Positions 44,986 through 55,075 of a stretch of 64,000 nucleotides of DNA are shown here, in pieces; positions within the stretch are counted from its first letter, which is position 1, and each line of letters starts with the position of its first letter. The translations under genes and the position numbers were made by a program. Where the stretch lies: positions 186,001 through 250,000 of the forward strand of contig NZ_JACSQG010000002.1 of assembly GCF_014836765.1 (NCBI RefSeq), read 5' to 3'. The notes beneath the pieces were generated by a model that was given only the letters and a program-made list of their open reading frames with translations, did not search any database and was not told where the DNA came from. The stretch comes from Serpens gallinarum. Its GTDB lineage: Bacteria; Pseudomonadota; Gammaproteobacteria; Pseudomonadales; Pseudomonadaceae.

Positions 44986-46274
44986 CGAATATTCTTATCG
45001 AGGGATTCAAAAGCTATCGGAACCAGCGGCTGCCGCTGTCGCCCTTAACCTTGATGATTGGTGCCAACGCCTCGGGCAAGAGCAACGCGCTGGAAGCCTT
45101 TCGCTTCTTGTGCTGGCTTGGCCAGGGTCAGAAACTATCGGTCTTACGCCACACGGTCGATGACTCGGAGAAAATCCTACGTGGTCAGGTCAAAGACCTT
45201 CCCTATCTGCAGGGTCAGTCGTTTATCTTGGGTTGTGAAACCGACGACAAAGTGTGGAATAGCCTCAGCGTTGAAATCGCCCTGCGTGATGATGAGCTAC
45301 ATATCATTCAGGAAAGCATCAGTTCGCCTCAGCAGAAGTTCCCGCTCTACCGCATCGAACAGCCCTCCAGCGGCCTGAGTACCGACGTACGCGTTGCCTA
45401 CAACAACTTTGCGAGAGGCGGTAAGAAACCACAGGTTACTTGCACGGATCAGATCGCTATTCTGAACCAGTTAGCCAGTTCGGCGTTGTTTGAGACTGGA
45501 CACAAGGCGGCGCAAAGGACCATTCCGGAAACTACCAAGCACTTTCAGCACCTGCTGGCCAACACCCTGTTCCTTGACCCCGTGCCTGCCCTGATGCGAG
45601 GTGATAGTTATCCGGACAAGAAGCTGCGGGGCGATTGCTCCAACCTGTCCGGTGTACTTTTCACGCTCTGGCAGGACGAAAAAGCCCGTCCTGCCATTAT
45701 CGAATTCATCAAGAGCCTGCCCGAGCAGGACGTTAAAGATGTTTGCTTCTTCGAGGATCGCCGCGGGCGCGTATCTCTAGAGCTTATCGAGAGTTTCGGT
45801 GAAGTCGATCGCAACTGGTCGGTGGAACTGCTCTCTGATGGCACGCTTAGGGTTCTGGCGATTGCCGCCGCCCTGCTGTCTGCACCAGCGGAGTCGACCC
45901 TGGTGATCGAGGAAGTCGATAACGGCGTGCATCCTTCGCGCGCCCGACAATTGCTGACCACCATGCGCGAACAGGCCGAACAGCGTGGCGTGCGCTTGTT
46001 ACTGACCACCCATAATCCGGCGCTAATGGATGCACTGCCCGACAGTGCGCTGGGCGATGTTGTGTTCTGCTACCGCGATCCACAGGAAGGCGACAGCCGC
46101 CTGGCTCGTCTTGCCGACCTGCAGGACTACGCCGGGCTGGTTTCTCAGGGCCCGCTGGGCGAGCTGGTGACCCATGGGGTAGTGGATCGCTTCGTCAAGT
46201 CGCCGATCACAGCAGAACAGAAGCGCCAGAACGCCCTTGCCTGGCTGCAGAAAATGCGGGGAGAGGCAGAGTGA
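44979..46274 (+). CDS. AAA family ATPase (RecF/OLD-like, AAA_21)
   Basis: This is a 431-residue ABC-type ATPase. The N-terminal strand reads NILIEGFKSYRNQRLPLSPLTLMIGANASGKSN, with Walker A at residues 28-35. The C-terminal lobe has Walker B in VIEEVDNGVHPSRARQLL near residue 308 and LLTTHNPALMDALP. No nuclease or TOPRIM domain is fused. It overlaps hsdS by 7 bp, and its stop overlaps the PIN gene's GTG. ATPases of this kind commonly work with a nuclease partner in anti-phage systems. Confidence 0.88.
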   Translation: MLTNILIEGFKSYRNQRLPLSPLTLMIGANASGKSNALEAFRFLCWLGQGQKLSVLRHTVDDSEKILRGQVKDLPYLQGQSFILGCETDDKVWNSLSVEIALRDDELHIIQESISSPQQKFPLYRIEQPSSGLSTDVRVAYNNFARGGKKPQVTCTDQIAILNQLASSALFETGHKAAQRTIPETTKHFQHLLANTLFLDPVPALMRGDSYPDKKLRGDCSNLSGVLFTLWQDEKARPAIIEFIKSLPEQDVKDVCFFEDRRGRVSLELIESFGEVDRNWSVELLSDGTLRVLAIAAALLSAPAESTLVIEEVDNGVHPSRARQLLTTMREQAEQRGVRLLLTTHNPALMDALPDSALGDVVFCYRDPQEGDSRLARLADLQDYAGLVSQGPLGELVTHGVVDRFVKSPITAEQKRQNALAWLQKMRGEAE

Positions 46275-46762
46275 GCGCAGTCTGCTTGATCGATACCGGT
46301 GTGTTTCTCAACCTCCTGAATGTCCCTAATCGCAATCAGTCGATGCAACAGGTCGCTGACGATTTCATGGAATATGCCGACAACGGCTGCACCTTCATCT
46401 TACCGATGGCCACCATCCTGGAAACCGGTAACCATATCGCCCAGAACGGCGACGGCCGACTCCGCCGGGAAACAGCAGAGCGCTTCTGCGAGGCAGTGAA
46501 TGGGGCTTTTACCGGCGAGGCGCCTTACCGGCCGAGCGAGTTTCCCAATACCGGGGAAATCCTCGGCTGGTTGGACGAGTTTCCGGGTAGGGCCGGCCAG
46601 AACAAGTCGCCCGCCCGAACTGGTGAAGGCACCAGCTTCGGCGATCTCAGCATCATCAAGGAGTACGAAAAGTGCATGGCGCGCTTCCCGATGAGCGAGG
46701 TATTCATCTGGTCCCTAGATGGTGATCTGGCCGCCTTCCACCGCACACCGGCCCGCCGTTGA
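46271..46762 (+). CDS. PIN-like nuclease domain protein
   Basis: This is a 163-residue protein with a PIN-like acidic layout: Asp8 in LIDTGVF, Glu51 in ILETGNH, Asp125 in FGDLSIIKEYE and Asp150/152 in WSLDGDLAA. PIN proteins cleave RNA with divalent metals. It starts with GTG overlapping the ATPase stop (GTGA), so the two are translationally coupled and probably one module. There is no obvious antitoxin. The target RNA or DNA is unknown. Confidence 0.7.
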   Translation: MSAVCLIDTGVFLNLLNVPNRNQSMQQVADDFMEYADNGCTFILPMATILETGNHIAQNGDGRLRRETAERFCEAVNGAFTGEAPYRPSEFPNTGEILGWLDEFPGRAGQNKSPARTGEGTSFGDLSIIKEYEKCMARFPMSEVFIWSLDGDLAAFHRTPARR

Positions 46763-46775
46763 TACAGGAGTCGCC

Positions 46776-47780
46776 ATGCACTCACATGATCTGATCCTCT
46801 ACACCACCGACGATGGTCAGTCGCAGTTCGTGCTCCGTGAGCTGGGCGGTCAGGTCTGGCTGACACAACTGGAACTAGCCGAGCTTTACCAGACCAGCAA
46901 GCAGAATATCGGCAAGCATATTCAAGCCGTCATCGCTGATGGTGAGCTGGCTGAAGGGGCAGTTGTAAACCAGAAGTTTACTACTGCCGCCGACGGCAAG
47001 GATTACCTGACCCACCTCTATGCCCTGCCGATGATCATCGCCGTGGGCTACCGCGTGCGCTCGACGCGCGGCACCCAGTTCCGTCAGTGGGCCACTCGTA
47101 CCCTAGGTGAGTACCTACAGAAGGGCTTCGTGATGGACGACGCCCGGTTGAAGGAGCCCCGCTGGGACTACTTCGATGAACTGCTCAAGCGCATCCGTGA
47201 CATACGGGCCTCGGAGAAGCGCTTCTACCAGAAGGTGCGTGACCTCTTCACCCTGGCCGAGGATTACCGCGCGAATGAGCAGGACACCGCCCGTTTGTTT
47301 GCCGAAGTACAGAACAAGCTGTTCTTCGCCGTGACCGGCCTCACCGCCGCCGAGCTGATCGTGCAACGAGCTGACGCCGGCGCGCCGAATATGAACCTGC
47401 TCAGCTTCAAGGGCGACCGGGTGCGCAAGGCTGATGTAGTGGTGGCCAAAAACTACCTGAATGCCGAGGAGCTGGACCAGCTCAACCGGCTGGTCAGCAT
47501 GTTCCTGGACTTTGCTGAACTGCGTGCCGAGCAGCGCCAGCATCTGCAGCTCGCCGACTGGCGGCAGTACATCGACAGCTTCATGGCCTTCAACGAGCAA
47601 CCGCTGCTGCGCACCGCTGGCAGCATCAGCCATGAGCAGATGAAACAGGTGGCGCACGAACGTTACGAGACGTTCGACCGACACCGCCGCAGCGCCGAAG
47701 CCCTGGCAGCCGACACCCAGGAACTGGCAGCTTTGGAGCGCCTGGAAAAGCGGCTGAGCAGTGAAAAAAAGAAACGCTGA
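46776..47780 (+). CDS. RhuM-family protein
   Basis: This is a 334-residue cytoplasmic protein of the RhuM family. QFVLRELGGQVWLTQLELAELYQTSKQNIGKHIQAVIADGEL is the diagnostic N-terminal winged-helix part. FFAVTGLTAAELIVQRADAGAPNMNL and the YLNAEELDQLNRLVSMFLDFAELRAE segments follow. Genes of this family are often found inside type I restriction operons. The function is unproven. The ATG at 46776 follows AGGAG. Confidence 0.85.
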   Translation: MHSHDLILYTTDDGQSQFVLRELGGQVWLTQLELAELYQTSKQNIGKHIQAVIADGELAEGAVVNQKFTTAADGKDYLTHLYALPMIIAVGYRVRSTRGTQFRQWATRTLGEYLQKGFVMDDARLKEPRWDYFDELLKRIRDIRASEKRFYQKVRDLFTLAEDYRANEQDTARLFAEVQNKLFFAVTGLTAAELIVQRADAGAPNMNLLSFKGDRVRKADVVVAKNYLNAEELDQLNRLVSMFLDFAELRAEQRQHLQLADWRQYIDSFMAFNEQPLLRTAGSISHEQMKQVAHERYETFDRHRRSAEALAADTQELAALERLEKRLSSEKKKR

Positions 47781-47831
47781 TCGATCACGAATTATCACTA
47801 TGCGCGCTCCGGAAGAAGAAGGAATTGCCCC

Positions 47832-50800
47832 GTGACTCCCACCCCCAAGTTTCAGGAAGAATACAGCGCAAAACTTCCGGCGCTGGCACTGCTGTGTAAC
47901 CTCAGTTGGGAGTTCATCTCACCCGAGCAGGCTTTGGCCGCGCGGAGCGGCAAGAGCGATGAAGTGGTGTTGCGTGATGTGCTGCGCGAGCAACTGAGTA
48001 AGCGCCGCTTCTTGTTTGGTGGGGGTGAATATCCGCTCTCTGCCAAGGCCATCGACAATCTGATCAGTGAAGTGTGCAGCCCTGCGCTCAATGAAGGTCT
48101 GCAGGCTGCCAACGAGCGGCTGTACAACCATTTGCTGTATGGCATCTCGGTAACTGAGTTCGTGGATGGCAAAAAAGCCAACCCGACTGTGGCATTGATC
48201 GACTGGCATAACCCGGCGAACAACAGCTTTATCTTCACTGAAGAGTTTCGTGTGCTGCGCAGCGGAGGAGTGGAGGCACGCAGGCCGGATATCGTTTGCT
48301 TCGTCAACGGTATCCCGCTGGTCGTGATCGAAGCCAAACGCCCCAATAGCAATGCGCAAAAGGGCCCGACAATCGACGAGGGCGTTTCGCAAAGTTTGCG
48401 CAATCAACGCCATGACGAAATCCCCAGACTGTTCGCCTATAGCCAGTTATTGCTGTCGATCAATGGCAGCGATGGTCGCTATGCCACATGCGGCACACCT
48501 GCAAAGTTCTGGGCGGCCTGGCGCGAGGAGGATATCTCTACCGCCGAGTTGTATGCGCTGAAGAATCGCAAGCTGAGTGCAGAACAGAAAGCCTCCATAT
48601 TCAGCCATCGCCCAGCGGCTGATCTGCACTGGTACGAAACCCTGATCGCCGGTGGCGAGCTAGCGTTGACTGGCCAGGATCAGCTGCTTATTAGTTTGCT
48701 TTCCCCTGCGCGGCTGCTGGAAATGACACGCTACTTCACCCTGTTCGATAGGAAGGCAGGCAAGATCGTCGCCCGCTATCAGCAGGTATTCGGGATTAAA
48801 CGTCTGATCGAGCGGATCAACCACAAGCGCAAGGACGGCGGCCGTGAGGGCGGCGTGATTTGGCACACGACTGGCTCGGGTAAGTCATTCACGATGGTTT
48901 TTCTGAGCAAGGCGCTGATCCTGCATGACTCGCTCAAGCAGTGCCGCATTGTGGTAGTCACCGACCGGGTTGATCTGGAAAACCAGCTGAGCAAGACGTT
49001 TGCTTCGGGTGGCGAACTAGCAGGCAAGAAGGATCGCGAGGCGGCGATGGCCACTTCCGGCACACGCTTGGCTGAGCAGATCGGCAAGGGTAATGAGCGC
49101 ATCATTTTTTCGCTGATTCAGAAATTCAACAGCGCCACCAAGCTGCCACAGTGCGTGAACACCAGTGCAGACATCATCGTGCTGATTGATGAAGGTCATC
49201 GCAGCCAAGGTGGTGAAAACCATATCCGCATGAAGCAGGCGCTGCCCAATGCTGCCTTTGTGGCGTTCACCGGCACGCCGCTGCTCAAGGACGACAAGAC
49301 GACGAATAAGTTTGGACCTATCGTGCATGCCTACACCATGCAACGCGCGGTAGAAGATCAGGCCGTGACACCGTTGCTCTATGAAGAGCGCATCCCCGAT
49401 CTGGATGTGAACGAACGCGCCATCGACAGTTGGTTCGAGCGGATCACCGAAGGACTAAACGAGCAGCAGAAGGCCGATCTCAAGCGCAAGTTCGCTCAGA
49501 AAGGCCAGATCTACAGCGCTGATGACCGTATTCGTTTGATTGCACTGGATATCGCCAACCACTTCGTGAAGAACATCGACGAGGGTCTCAAGGGGCAATT
49601 GGCCTGTGACAGCAAGGCGTCGGCAATCAAGTACAAGCAGTATCTGGATGAGGCAGGGTTGTTTGAAAGTGCCGTGGTGATGAGCCCGCCGGATAGCCGT
49701 GAGGGCAACACCGATGTGGATGAAACGGCCTCACCTGAGGTAACTCAATGGTGGAAGAAAAACGTTGGCAGCACAGATGAGCAGGCCTACACCAAGCAGC
49801 TGATCGAGCGCTTCGACAAGGATGATTCGCTCAAGCTGTTGATCGTGGTGGACAAGCTGCTGACGGGTTTTGATGAGCCGAAGAACACCGTGCTCTACAT
49901 CGACAAACCGCTCAAGGAACACAACCTGATCCAGGCGATTGCACGGGTAAACCGCCTGCATCCGCTAAAGAAATTCGGCCTGCTGATCGACTACCGAGGC
50001 ATTCTTTCCGAGCTGGATACCACCATTCAGAAGTATCAGGATTTGGCTTCGCGTACCCAGGGCGGCTATGACATCAATGACATCGCTGGCCTCTACAACC
50101 AGATGAGCAGCGAGTACAAACGGCTACCTCAGCTGCATAAAAACCTCTGGGCGATTTTCTCCGATGTTAAAAACAAAGGTGATATCGAGCAGTTGCGTCA
50201 GGTGCTTGTGCCCAAGATGCAGGAACGTGATGGCGAGCTGGTTGATGTGAATCTCAAGGTCCGTGATGACTTCTACGAGGCTCTGACGGAGTTCGCCAGT
50301 TGCCTGAAGGTTGCCCTGCAATCTGCCTCCTTCTTCGAAGACACCAGCTTCAGCGATGCCGACCGCACTCACTACAAGGAAACCCTCAAGCAGTTTTCCA
50401 GCCTGCGCCAACTGGCCAAACAGGATGCTGGTGAAACGGTTAACTATGACCAGTACGCGGACCAGGTGCGCAAGCTGCTGGACAAGCATGTAGTTGGGGT
50501 CGAGGTGAAAGACCCCGGCGGTGTTTATGAAGTCGGCAAGATGGGGCAACAAAAGCCTGAACAGTGGAGCGAGGACAAGACGCGCAACGAAACCGACATC
50601 ATCAAGACCCGCGTCAGCAAGATGATTGAGCAGGATCTGCGGGACGATCCCTATGCTCAGGAAGCGTTCTCCAAGCTGCTACGCCAAGCTATCGAAGAGG
50701 CGGCAAAGCTATTCGATCATCCGCTCAAGCAGTACCTGCTATTCCATGAATTTGAGCAGCAGGTGCAGGCACGCAAACTGGATGAGTTGCCCGATGTTTT

Positions 50801-51107
50801 TGCGGGCAACCGGCATGCTCAAGCTTACTTTGGTATTTTCAAGAAGAGTCTTCCGGAAGCTCTGATCTCAGCTGATGAGCAGGTACAGGGACACTGGGTG
50901 AAGCTGGCTTTCAGCTTGGATGAAATGGTTATGACCTCTGTGGCCGAACATTCAATCAACCCACAGAACATCGAAAGCGACATCCGCAAGAAGCTATTGC
51001 CGTTGCTCTTCAAGGAGTGCAAGGCGGTGGGAGCCGGGATGGATCAGGCGAAGGCCATGGTTGAGTGGGTGGTGCAAATCACACGGGTAGGCTTGTCCGG
51101 CGTATGA
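47832..51107 (+). CDS. hsdR: Type I restriction endonuclease, HsdR
   Basis: This is the motor and nuclease subunit, 1091 residues, starting at GTG 47832. The N-terminal PD-(D/E)xK nuclease shows RRPDIVCFVNGIPLVVIEAKRPN near residue 155-170. The SF2 helicase follows: Walker A HTTGSGKSFTMVFL near 350, DEGHRSQ near 452 and IARVNRLHPLKKFGLLIDYRG later. It translocates DNA and cuts unmodified sites. It comes after RhuM with a 51-bp gap. Confidence 0.96.
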   Translation: MTPTPKFQEEYSAKLPALALLCNLSWEFISPEQALAARSGKSDEVVLRDVLREQLSKRRFLFGGGEYPLSAKAIDNLISEVCSPALNEGLQAANERLYNHLLYGISVTEFVDGKKANPTVALIDWHNPANNSFIFTEEFRVLRSGGVEARRPDIVCFVNGIPLVVIEAKRPNSNAQKGPTIDEGVSQSLRNQRHDEIPRLFAYSQLLLSINGSDGRYATCGTPAKFWAAWREEDISTAELYALKNRKLSAEQKASIFSHRPAADLHWYETLIAGGELALTGQDQLLISLLSPARLLEMTRYFTLFDRKAGKIVARYQQVFGIKRLIERINHKRKDGGREGGVIWHTTGSGKSFTMVFLSKALILHDSLKQCRIVVVTDRVDLENQLSKTFASGGELAGKKDREAAMATSGTRLAEQIGKGNERIIFSLIQKFNSATKLPQCVNTSADIIVLIDEGHRSQGGENHIRMKQALPNAAFVAFTGTPLLKDDKTTNKFGPIVHAYTMQRAVEDQAVTPLLYEERIPDLDVNERAIDSWFERITEGLNEQQKADLKRKFAQKGQIYSADDRIRLIALDIANHFVKNIDEGLKGQLACDSKASAIKYKQYLDEAGLFESAVVMSPPDSREGNTDVDETASPEVTQWWKKNVGSTDEQAYTKQLIERFDKDDSLKLLIVVDKLLTGFDEPKNTVLYIDKPLKEHNLIQAIARVNRLHPLKKFGLLIDYRGILSELDTTIQKYQDLASRTQGGYDINDIAGLYNQMSSEYKRLPQLHKNLWAIFSDVKNKGDIEQLRQVLVPKMQERDGELVDVNLKVRDDFYEALTEFASCLKVALQSASFFEDTSFSDADRTHYKETLKQFSSLRQLAKQDAGETVNYDQYADQVRKLLDKHVVGVEVKDPGGVYEVGKMGQQKPEQWSEDKTRNETDIIKTRVSKMIEQDLRDDPYAQEAFSKLLRQAIEEAAKLFDHPLKQYLLFHEFEQQVQARKLDELPDVFAGNRHAQAYFGIFKKSLPEALISADEQVQGHWVKLAFSLDEMVMTSVAEHSINPQNIESDIRKKLLPLLFKECKAVGAGMDQAKAMVEWVVQITRVGLSGV

Positions 51108-51880
51108 GCGTGCCCATCGTCCTGAATGCTCAGCCTGCTCCCCTAGCGCAAAGCTGGCTGAGTTTTTACTACGCAGATGAACTGATACAGGTTGAGCGGG
51201 CGCAACGGGGGCGCGAGGTTTCGCGCATTCTGATCAAGGTCGATCCAGATTGCCGCGTGCGCGTCAGTGCACCGGCCAGTGCTAGCGATGAGCAGGTATT
51301 GGCTGCACTGAAACGACGCGGTCGCTGGATCTATCAGCAGCTTCGTGAATTCCGCGCACAGCTCACACATGTCCGCCCGCGGCAGTACATCAGCGGAGAA
51401 AGCCACTACTACCTAGGCAAGCAATATGTACTTAAGGTCATAGAGGCTCCTGATGAGCTGCAACGGGTGCGTCTATTGCGTGGCAAGCTGGAGGTCTCTG
51501 TCCGGGTAAAGTCGGCAGGAAAGGTAAGCGAACTATTGCGTAGCTGGTACAAGGCTCGCGCACGCGAGGTTTTTGATCGACGGCTGGAGGCCGTCTTGCA
51601 GCAAACCCTTTGGGTTGCTGCCAAGCCACCACTGCGCATCCTCAGCATGCAAACGCAGTGGGGTAGCTGCTCCCCTGCCGGCCGCATCACGCTCAACCCC
51701 CACTTAGTTAAAGCATCCCGCGAGTGCATTGACTATGTGATTTTGCATGAGCTTTGCCACATCGCTGAACACAATCACAGCGAGCGCTTTTACCGGCTCA
51801 TGCAGCAGGTAATGCCGCAATGGGAAAAGACCAAAAAGCGACTGGACGGTATGGCTGCTGCATTGCTTAACGGCAACTAA
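51104..51880 (+). CDS. YgjP-like M48-type metallopeptidase
   Basis: This is a 258-residue protein of the YgjP/DUF45 family. The zinc site HELCHIAEHNHSERFYRL has the HExxH motif and a further His (HNHS) typical of this group, following TQWGSCSPAGRITLNP. It starts inside the hsdR stop codon (ATGA), so it is coupled to the restriction operon. Such peptidases often accompany type I systems. The substrate is unknown. Confidence 0.88.
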   Translation: MSVPIVLNAQPAPLAQSWLSFYYADELIQVERAQRGREVSRILIKVDPDCRVRVSAPASASDEQVLAALKRRGRWIYQQLREFRAQLTHVRPRQYISGESHYYLGKQYVLKVIEAPDELQRVRLLRGKLEVSVRVKSAGKVSELLRSWYKARAREVFDRRLEAVLQQTLWVAAKPPLRILSMQTQWGSCSPAGRITLNPHLVKASRECIDYVILHELCHIAEHNHSERFYRLMQQVMPQWEKTKKRLDGMAAALLNGN

Positions 51881-51982
51881 TTTCCCATTCAATTAGCAGG
51901 TATTAAAGGCTGCAATCGGCTGATGAAGGGTGCGCTGGACATACAGGATGATCCAGAAGGCTAAGCAGCCCTCTGGGTGTGT

Positions 51983-54900
51983 TTATCCCCGGAAGTGCCA
52001 GTCGATGGAAGCCATCAGCAGTAGATAACGCAGCCCAGCCCCTGAATGCCGGTTCTGCTGCGTACTACCTTCCAGCTCCAGCGTGGCACGGATGCCTAGA
52101 TGGAGATTCTCCACCTCCGCATTTTCGGGCTGATGCAGCGCAACCGGCTTCCGAATATTACCAAGCTCTCGGCGCCAGTACGCTTTGCTCGCTTTCGGCT
52201 TTCGCGTGTCGTAAACGATCAGCTCTATCGACCGCGCTGGAATACCTAATGCAGTCAGCAGCCACAGGTAGTCCCGTGCCTGTTCCTCATCCCGGTCACG
52301 GTAAAAACGCAGGGTCGTTTCCGACGACCAGCTGCGTTCGACAAAGTCATCTATCGCTCGGTTGGCGCGCTCGCGTTCTGCACCTTCCAGGATGTTGTAG
52401 AGACGTTGGGCATAACCCGCTACGGCATCGCGCCCTCCATGGCGAGGCGGCCTCGGTACGAGCGATGGCGTATCGGCGTGCAGCGAGGAGCGCAATCGGT
52501 GTTTGTTGCCAGAACCTGGCTGGGAGCGCTGTGCCAAATCCCGGATATAGCGAGCCCGATCGAGCATCATGCCGCGGTCTTCGGGCGAAAACTCCAGCCA
52601 GTCCAGGTTGACTTGCTGGCCGCTGTCTTCTGCATAGGAGGCGTACGCCAGCATCGACTCGATTTGCCGGATTCGCTCCATCGCCCAATTATTTTTGACC
52701 TGCTGTACGACCGAACACACTGCGGCTCGTCGAGCCCGCCTCTGAGATTTGAGGGGCTTGATCCGGCCGATGACATGTAAAAGGTGCTCAGCGTCGCCGG
52801 ACGCAGGCATCGTGGGCAGGCTCACCTGTGCAATCGAAGCAACGTTGTAGGCGCTGAACAGCCAGACCTTGGGATTCCACTGCCAGGCCTGTGCCATCAC
52901 CTGTGGCAGGCTGTGGATATAGTGCAGCAATGAGGTTTTCGGGCTGCCATGACCGAGCAAAGCACTGACGATATGGACGATGCGCCGTGTGGGGCCGCCG
53001 TTGGGCGATGTCAGTGCCTCGCGCAGTCTGCCCATGTCCTGTAACCATCGGCTGGTCTGGGGTAATTCACTGAAGATGAGGCCCGGCGAGGCATCCATGA
53101 TTGAACCCATCAGCTTGAGCATCAGCCAGGTGGCGCATGAGTGCCGCAGATGGTGGTAATGGATTACGTCCGACCCCGTGACGGCGCGCATGCACGCGTG
53201 CAATGCCGGCAGCAACGTACTTTCGCTAATCCACTGGGTTCTCAGTTCGGGGATACAGAACAGAAACTCCGAAGAGGGTGTTCGGTTCTCTTCTGTCAAA
53301 CGCTGCTGGTACCAGTCCACCAACAGCTCTAGTTCATCGGGTTCCAGCAGCATGCGGAGCGGCAGTCGCCGAACCGAATTTTGAGTTTTTAAACCGCGCT
53401 GCGCGTGGGGGCGAACCAGTAGGTCAACGGGCAGGTTCAGGCCAGCCAGCTCTCGTGTGGATAGCCTGCGCATATTCGGGTGACGCCGGTGAATGCGCTC
53501 GCTGGTGTACGCCGGCAACTCGGGCAGGTGCACATCACGGAGCCGCAGCTTCAGAGCTTCGTTACGCCGCAGGCCGAGTCGGAATCCCAGAATCAGAAAT
53601 AGCTTGGCAGCAGTCACCAAGCGCGGTGTACGCAGCTCCAGCCCGCAGGTGCCAAGCGCACGCAAAACCCCCTGATACTGATCCTCGGAGAGGATGCGTG
53701 CATCCACGCTAACAACGTCCTGGCCGATACCCAGCACCGCGTAGGGGCTGATGGGCGGATAGTGATAGCGTCGCTCCAGAAACGCATGAAACTCGTAAAT
53801 GGCCTTGGCTAGAGTCCGACGTTTGCCATCAGTCGGCTGGGCCTCCAAAAGGGACTCATAGACGGTTTCCAGCGCATCCGGCTCCAGCTGGAAAACCGTC
53901 ATGCCGTCTAGCTGCGCCAAGGCTTCCCCGAGCAACCTAACGTAGCGGGCTACGGTGCTCCGCCCTATAACGTGGCCATACACCGAGGCGCCCGAGAGCA
54001 TATAGCCAGCCCATTCTCTCACCAGGGGTTCGTGCCCCCCAGCATGTGCAGGTGAATCGACTGGTTCATCGGCACGAATCTGCCGACACAGCTCCATCAG
54101 CCAGTCAGGGGCATCCGTTTTCTCCGCTACTTCAGTCGCTCCGGCGTCATTGCCATACGCATCGGCTGGGTCTTCCAGACCTGGCAGGCCGAACAGCTCT
54201 CCCCACGACGAGGGACGTAGCGACTGGGATACGAACCCCTGCCGGCAGGCAAAATTCACCAATACTTGGGGCAGGCGCATTTGCATCTGCATTCGCAGCA
54301 AATCTAGCAGTCCAGTCACACTGCCTGGGAGATCCCTCCGGGGTAGCCCAACCGACGTCAGAAACGCTTGGATGCATCGGATCTTGCCGCCCTTACGCTC
54401 CAACTGACCACCCATGGCCCGGAGGTCATCCGCGCAGCGAAACATCAAGGCCAACGTCCCCGGGTCAGGAAACCACTGTCTGTACTCGGCCTCCGTCTTG
54501 CCACGAATGGGCAACGGCAGTCTGATTTCCGGCACACCCGCCAGCCATTCAATCCGCTCTAAGGGCACCGAAATGAGAGCCTTCAGTTGCGCGACATCCA
54601 TCAGGCCACCGTTATAGGCGGCGCTCATCAGGAGCAGACCGACTCGCTCTGCAGGAAGCAATGAATCGAGATCTCGCCTAATTCCATCTCGCATGGCCTT
54701 GAGCAGCTGGCAACTGAGGTGCAATCGTTCAGCTGTGTAGAAATCCGGATTAATCGGGTTTGCCGCCCGTTCAACGGCAATGGCCAGGCGTGCCAGCGGA
54801 AACCCTGCTATCTGCCCTCGGGCCCGCTGAGTAATGCTGCGCAGCATATTGCGCAGCGCGTGGTCAGCACCCAGCTGGGCCTCCAGCTCACGCACATGCT

Positions 54901-55075
54901 CGACCGTGACTTCTCGGATGGCGCATGCTCCCAGCAACCATTGACCCAGCACCATTCCGGATTCGCGGGCGATCCGCTTCAGGCGCTCACGAACCTCCCC
55001 TTTCCAGTCCGGCTCATGAGGTGCTGCAGACCAGAGATACTCGACCTGCTGGTCATTCAAGCGGAGCATGTTCAT
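51983..55075 (-). CDS. Giant tyrosine-recombinase-like protein (1030 aa)
   Basis: This is an unusually large integrase-fold protein. An N-terminal region of about 430 residues has no recognised domain. A core-binding-like helical part is followed by the catalytic signature: Arg in GFRLGLRRNEALKLRL near residue 502, HHLRHSCATWLML near 645, LLGHGSPKTSLLHYIHS near 711-718, with Tyr as nucleophile. A C-terminal extension of about 300 residues follows. The ATG at 55075 overlaps the upstream recombinase stop (ATGA), so the two are coupled. Standard integrases have 300-450 residues. The family looks like those found in multi-recombinase mobile elements. Confidence 0.8.
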   Translation of the reverse strand: MNMLRLNDQQVEYLWSAAPHEPDWKGEVRERLKRIARESGMVLGQWLLGACAIREVTVEHVRELEAQLGADHALRNMLRSITQRARGQIAGFPLARLAIAVERAANPINPDFYTAERLHLSCQLLKAMRDGIRRDLDSLLPAERVGLLLMSAAYNGGLMDVAQLKALISVPLERIEWLAGVPEIRLPLPIRGKTEAEYRQWFPDPGTLALMFRCADDLRAMGGQLERKGGKIRCIQAFLTSVGLPRRDLPGSVTGLLDLLRMQMQMRLPQVLVNFACRQGFVSQSLRPSSWGELFGLPGLEDPADAYGNDAGATEVAEKTDAPDWLMELCRQIRADEPVDSPAHAGGHEPLVREWAGYMLSGASVYGHVIGRSTVARYVRLLGEALAQLDGMTVFQLEPDALETVYESLLEAQPTDGKRRTLAKAIYEFHAFLERRYHYPPISPYAVLGIGQDVVSVDARILSEDQYQGVLRALGTCGLELRTPRLVTAAKLFLILGFRLGLRRNEALKLRLRDVHLPELPAYTSERIHRRHPNMRRLSTRELAGLNLPVDLLVRPHAQRGLKTQNSVRRLPLRMLLEPDELELLVDWYQQRLTEENRTPSSEFLFCIPELRTQWISESTLLPALHACMRAVTGSDVIHYHHLRHSCATWLMLKLMGSIMDASPGLIFSELPQTSRWLQDMGRLREALTSPNGGPTRRIVHIVSALLGHGSPKTSLLHYIHSLPQVMAQAWQWNPKVWLFSAYNVASIAQVSLPTMPASGDAEHLLHVIGRIKPLKSQRRARRAAVCSVVQQVKNNWAMERIRQIESMLAYASYAEDSGQQVNLDWLEFSPEDRGMMLDRARYIRDLAQRSQPGSGNKHRLRSSLHADTPSLVPRPPRHGGRDAVAGYAQRLYNILEGAERERANRAIDDFVERSWSSETTLRFYRDRDEEQARDYLWLLTALGIPARSIELIVYDTRKPKASKAYWRRELGNIRKPVALHQPENAEVENLHLGIRATLELEGSTQQNRHSGAGLRYLLLMASIDWHFRG

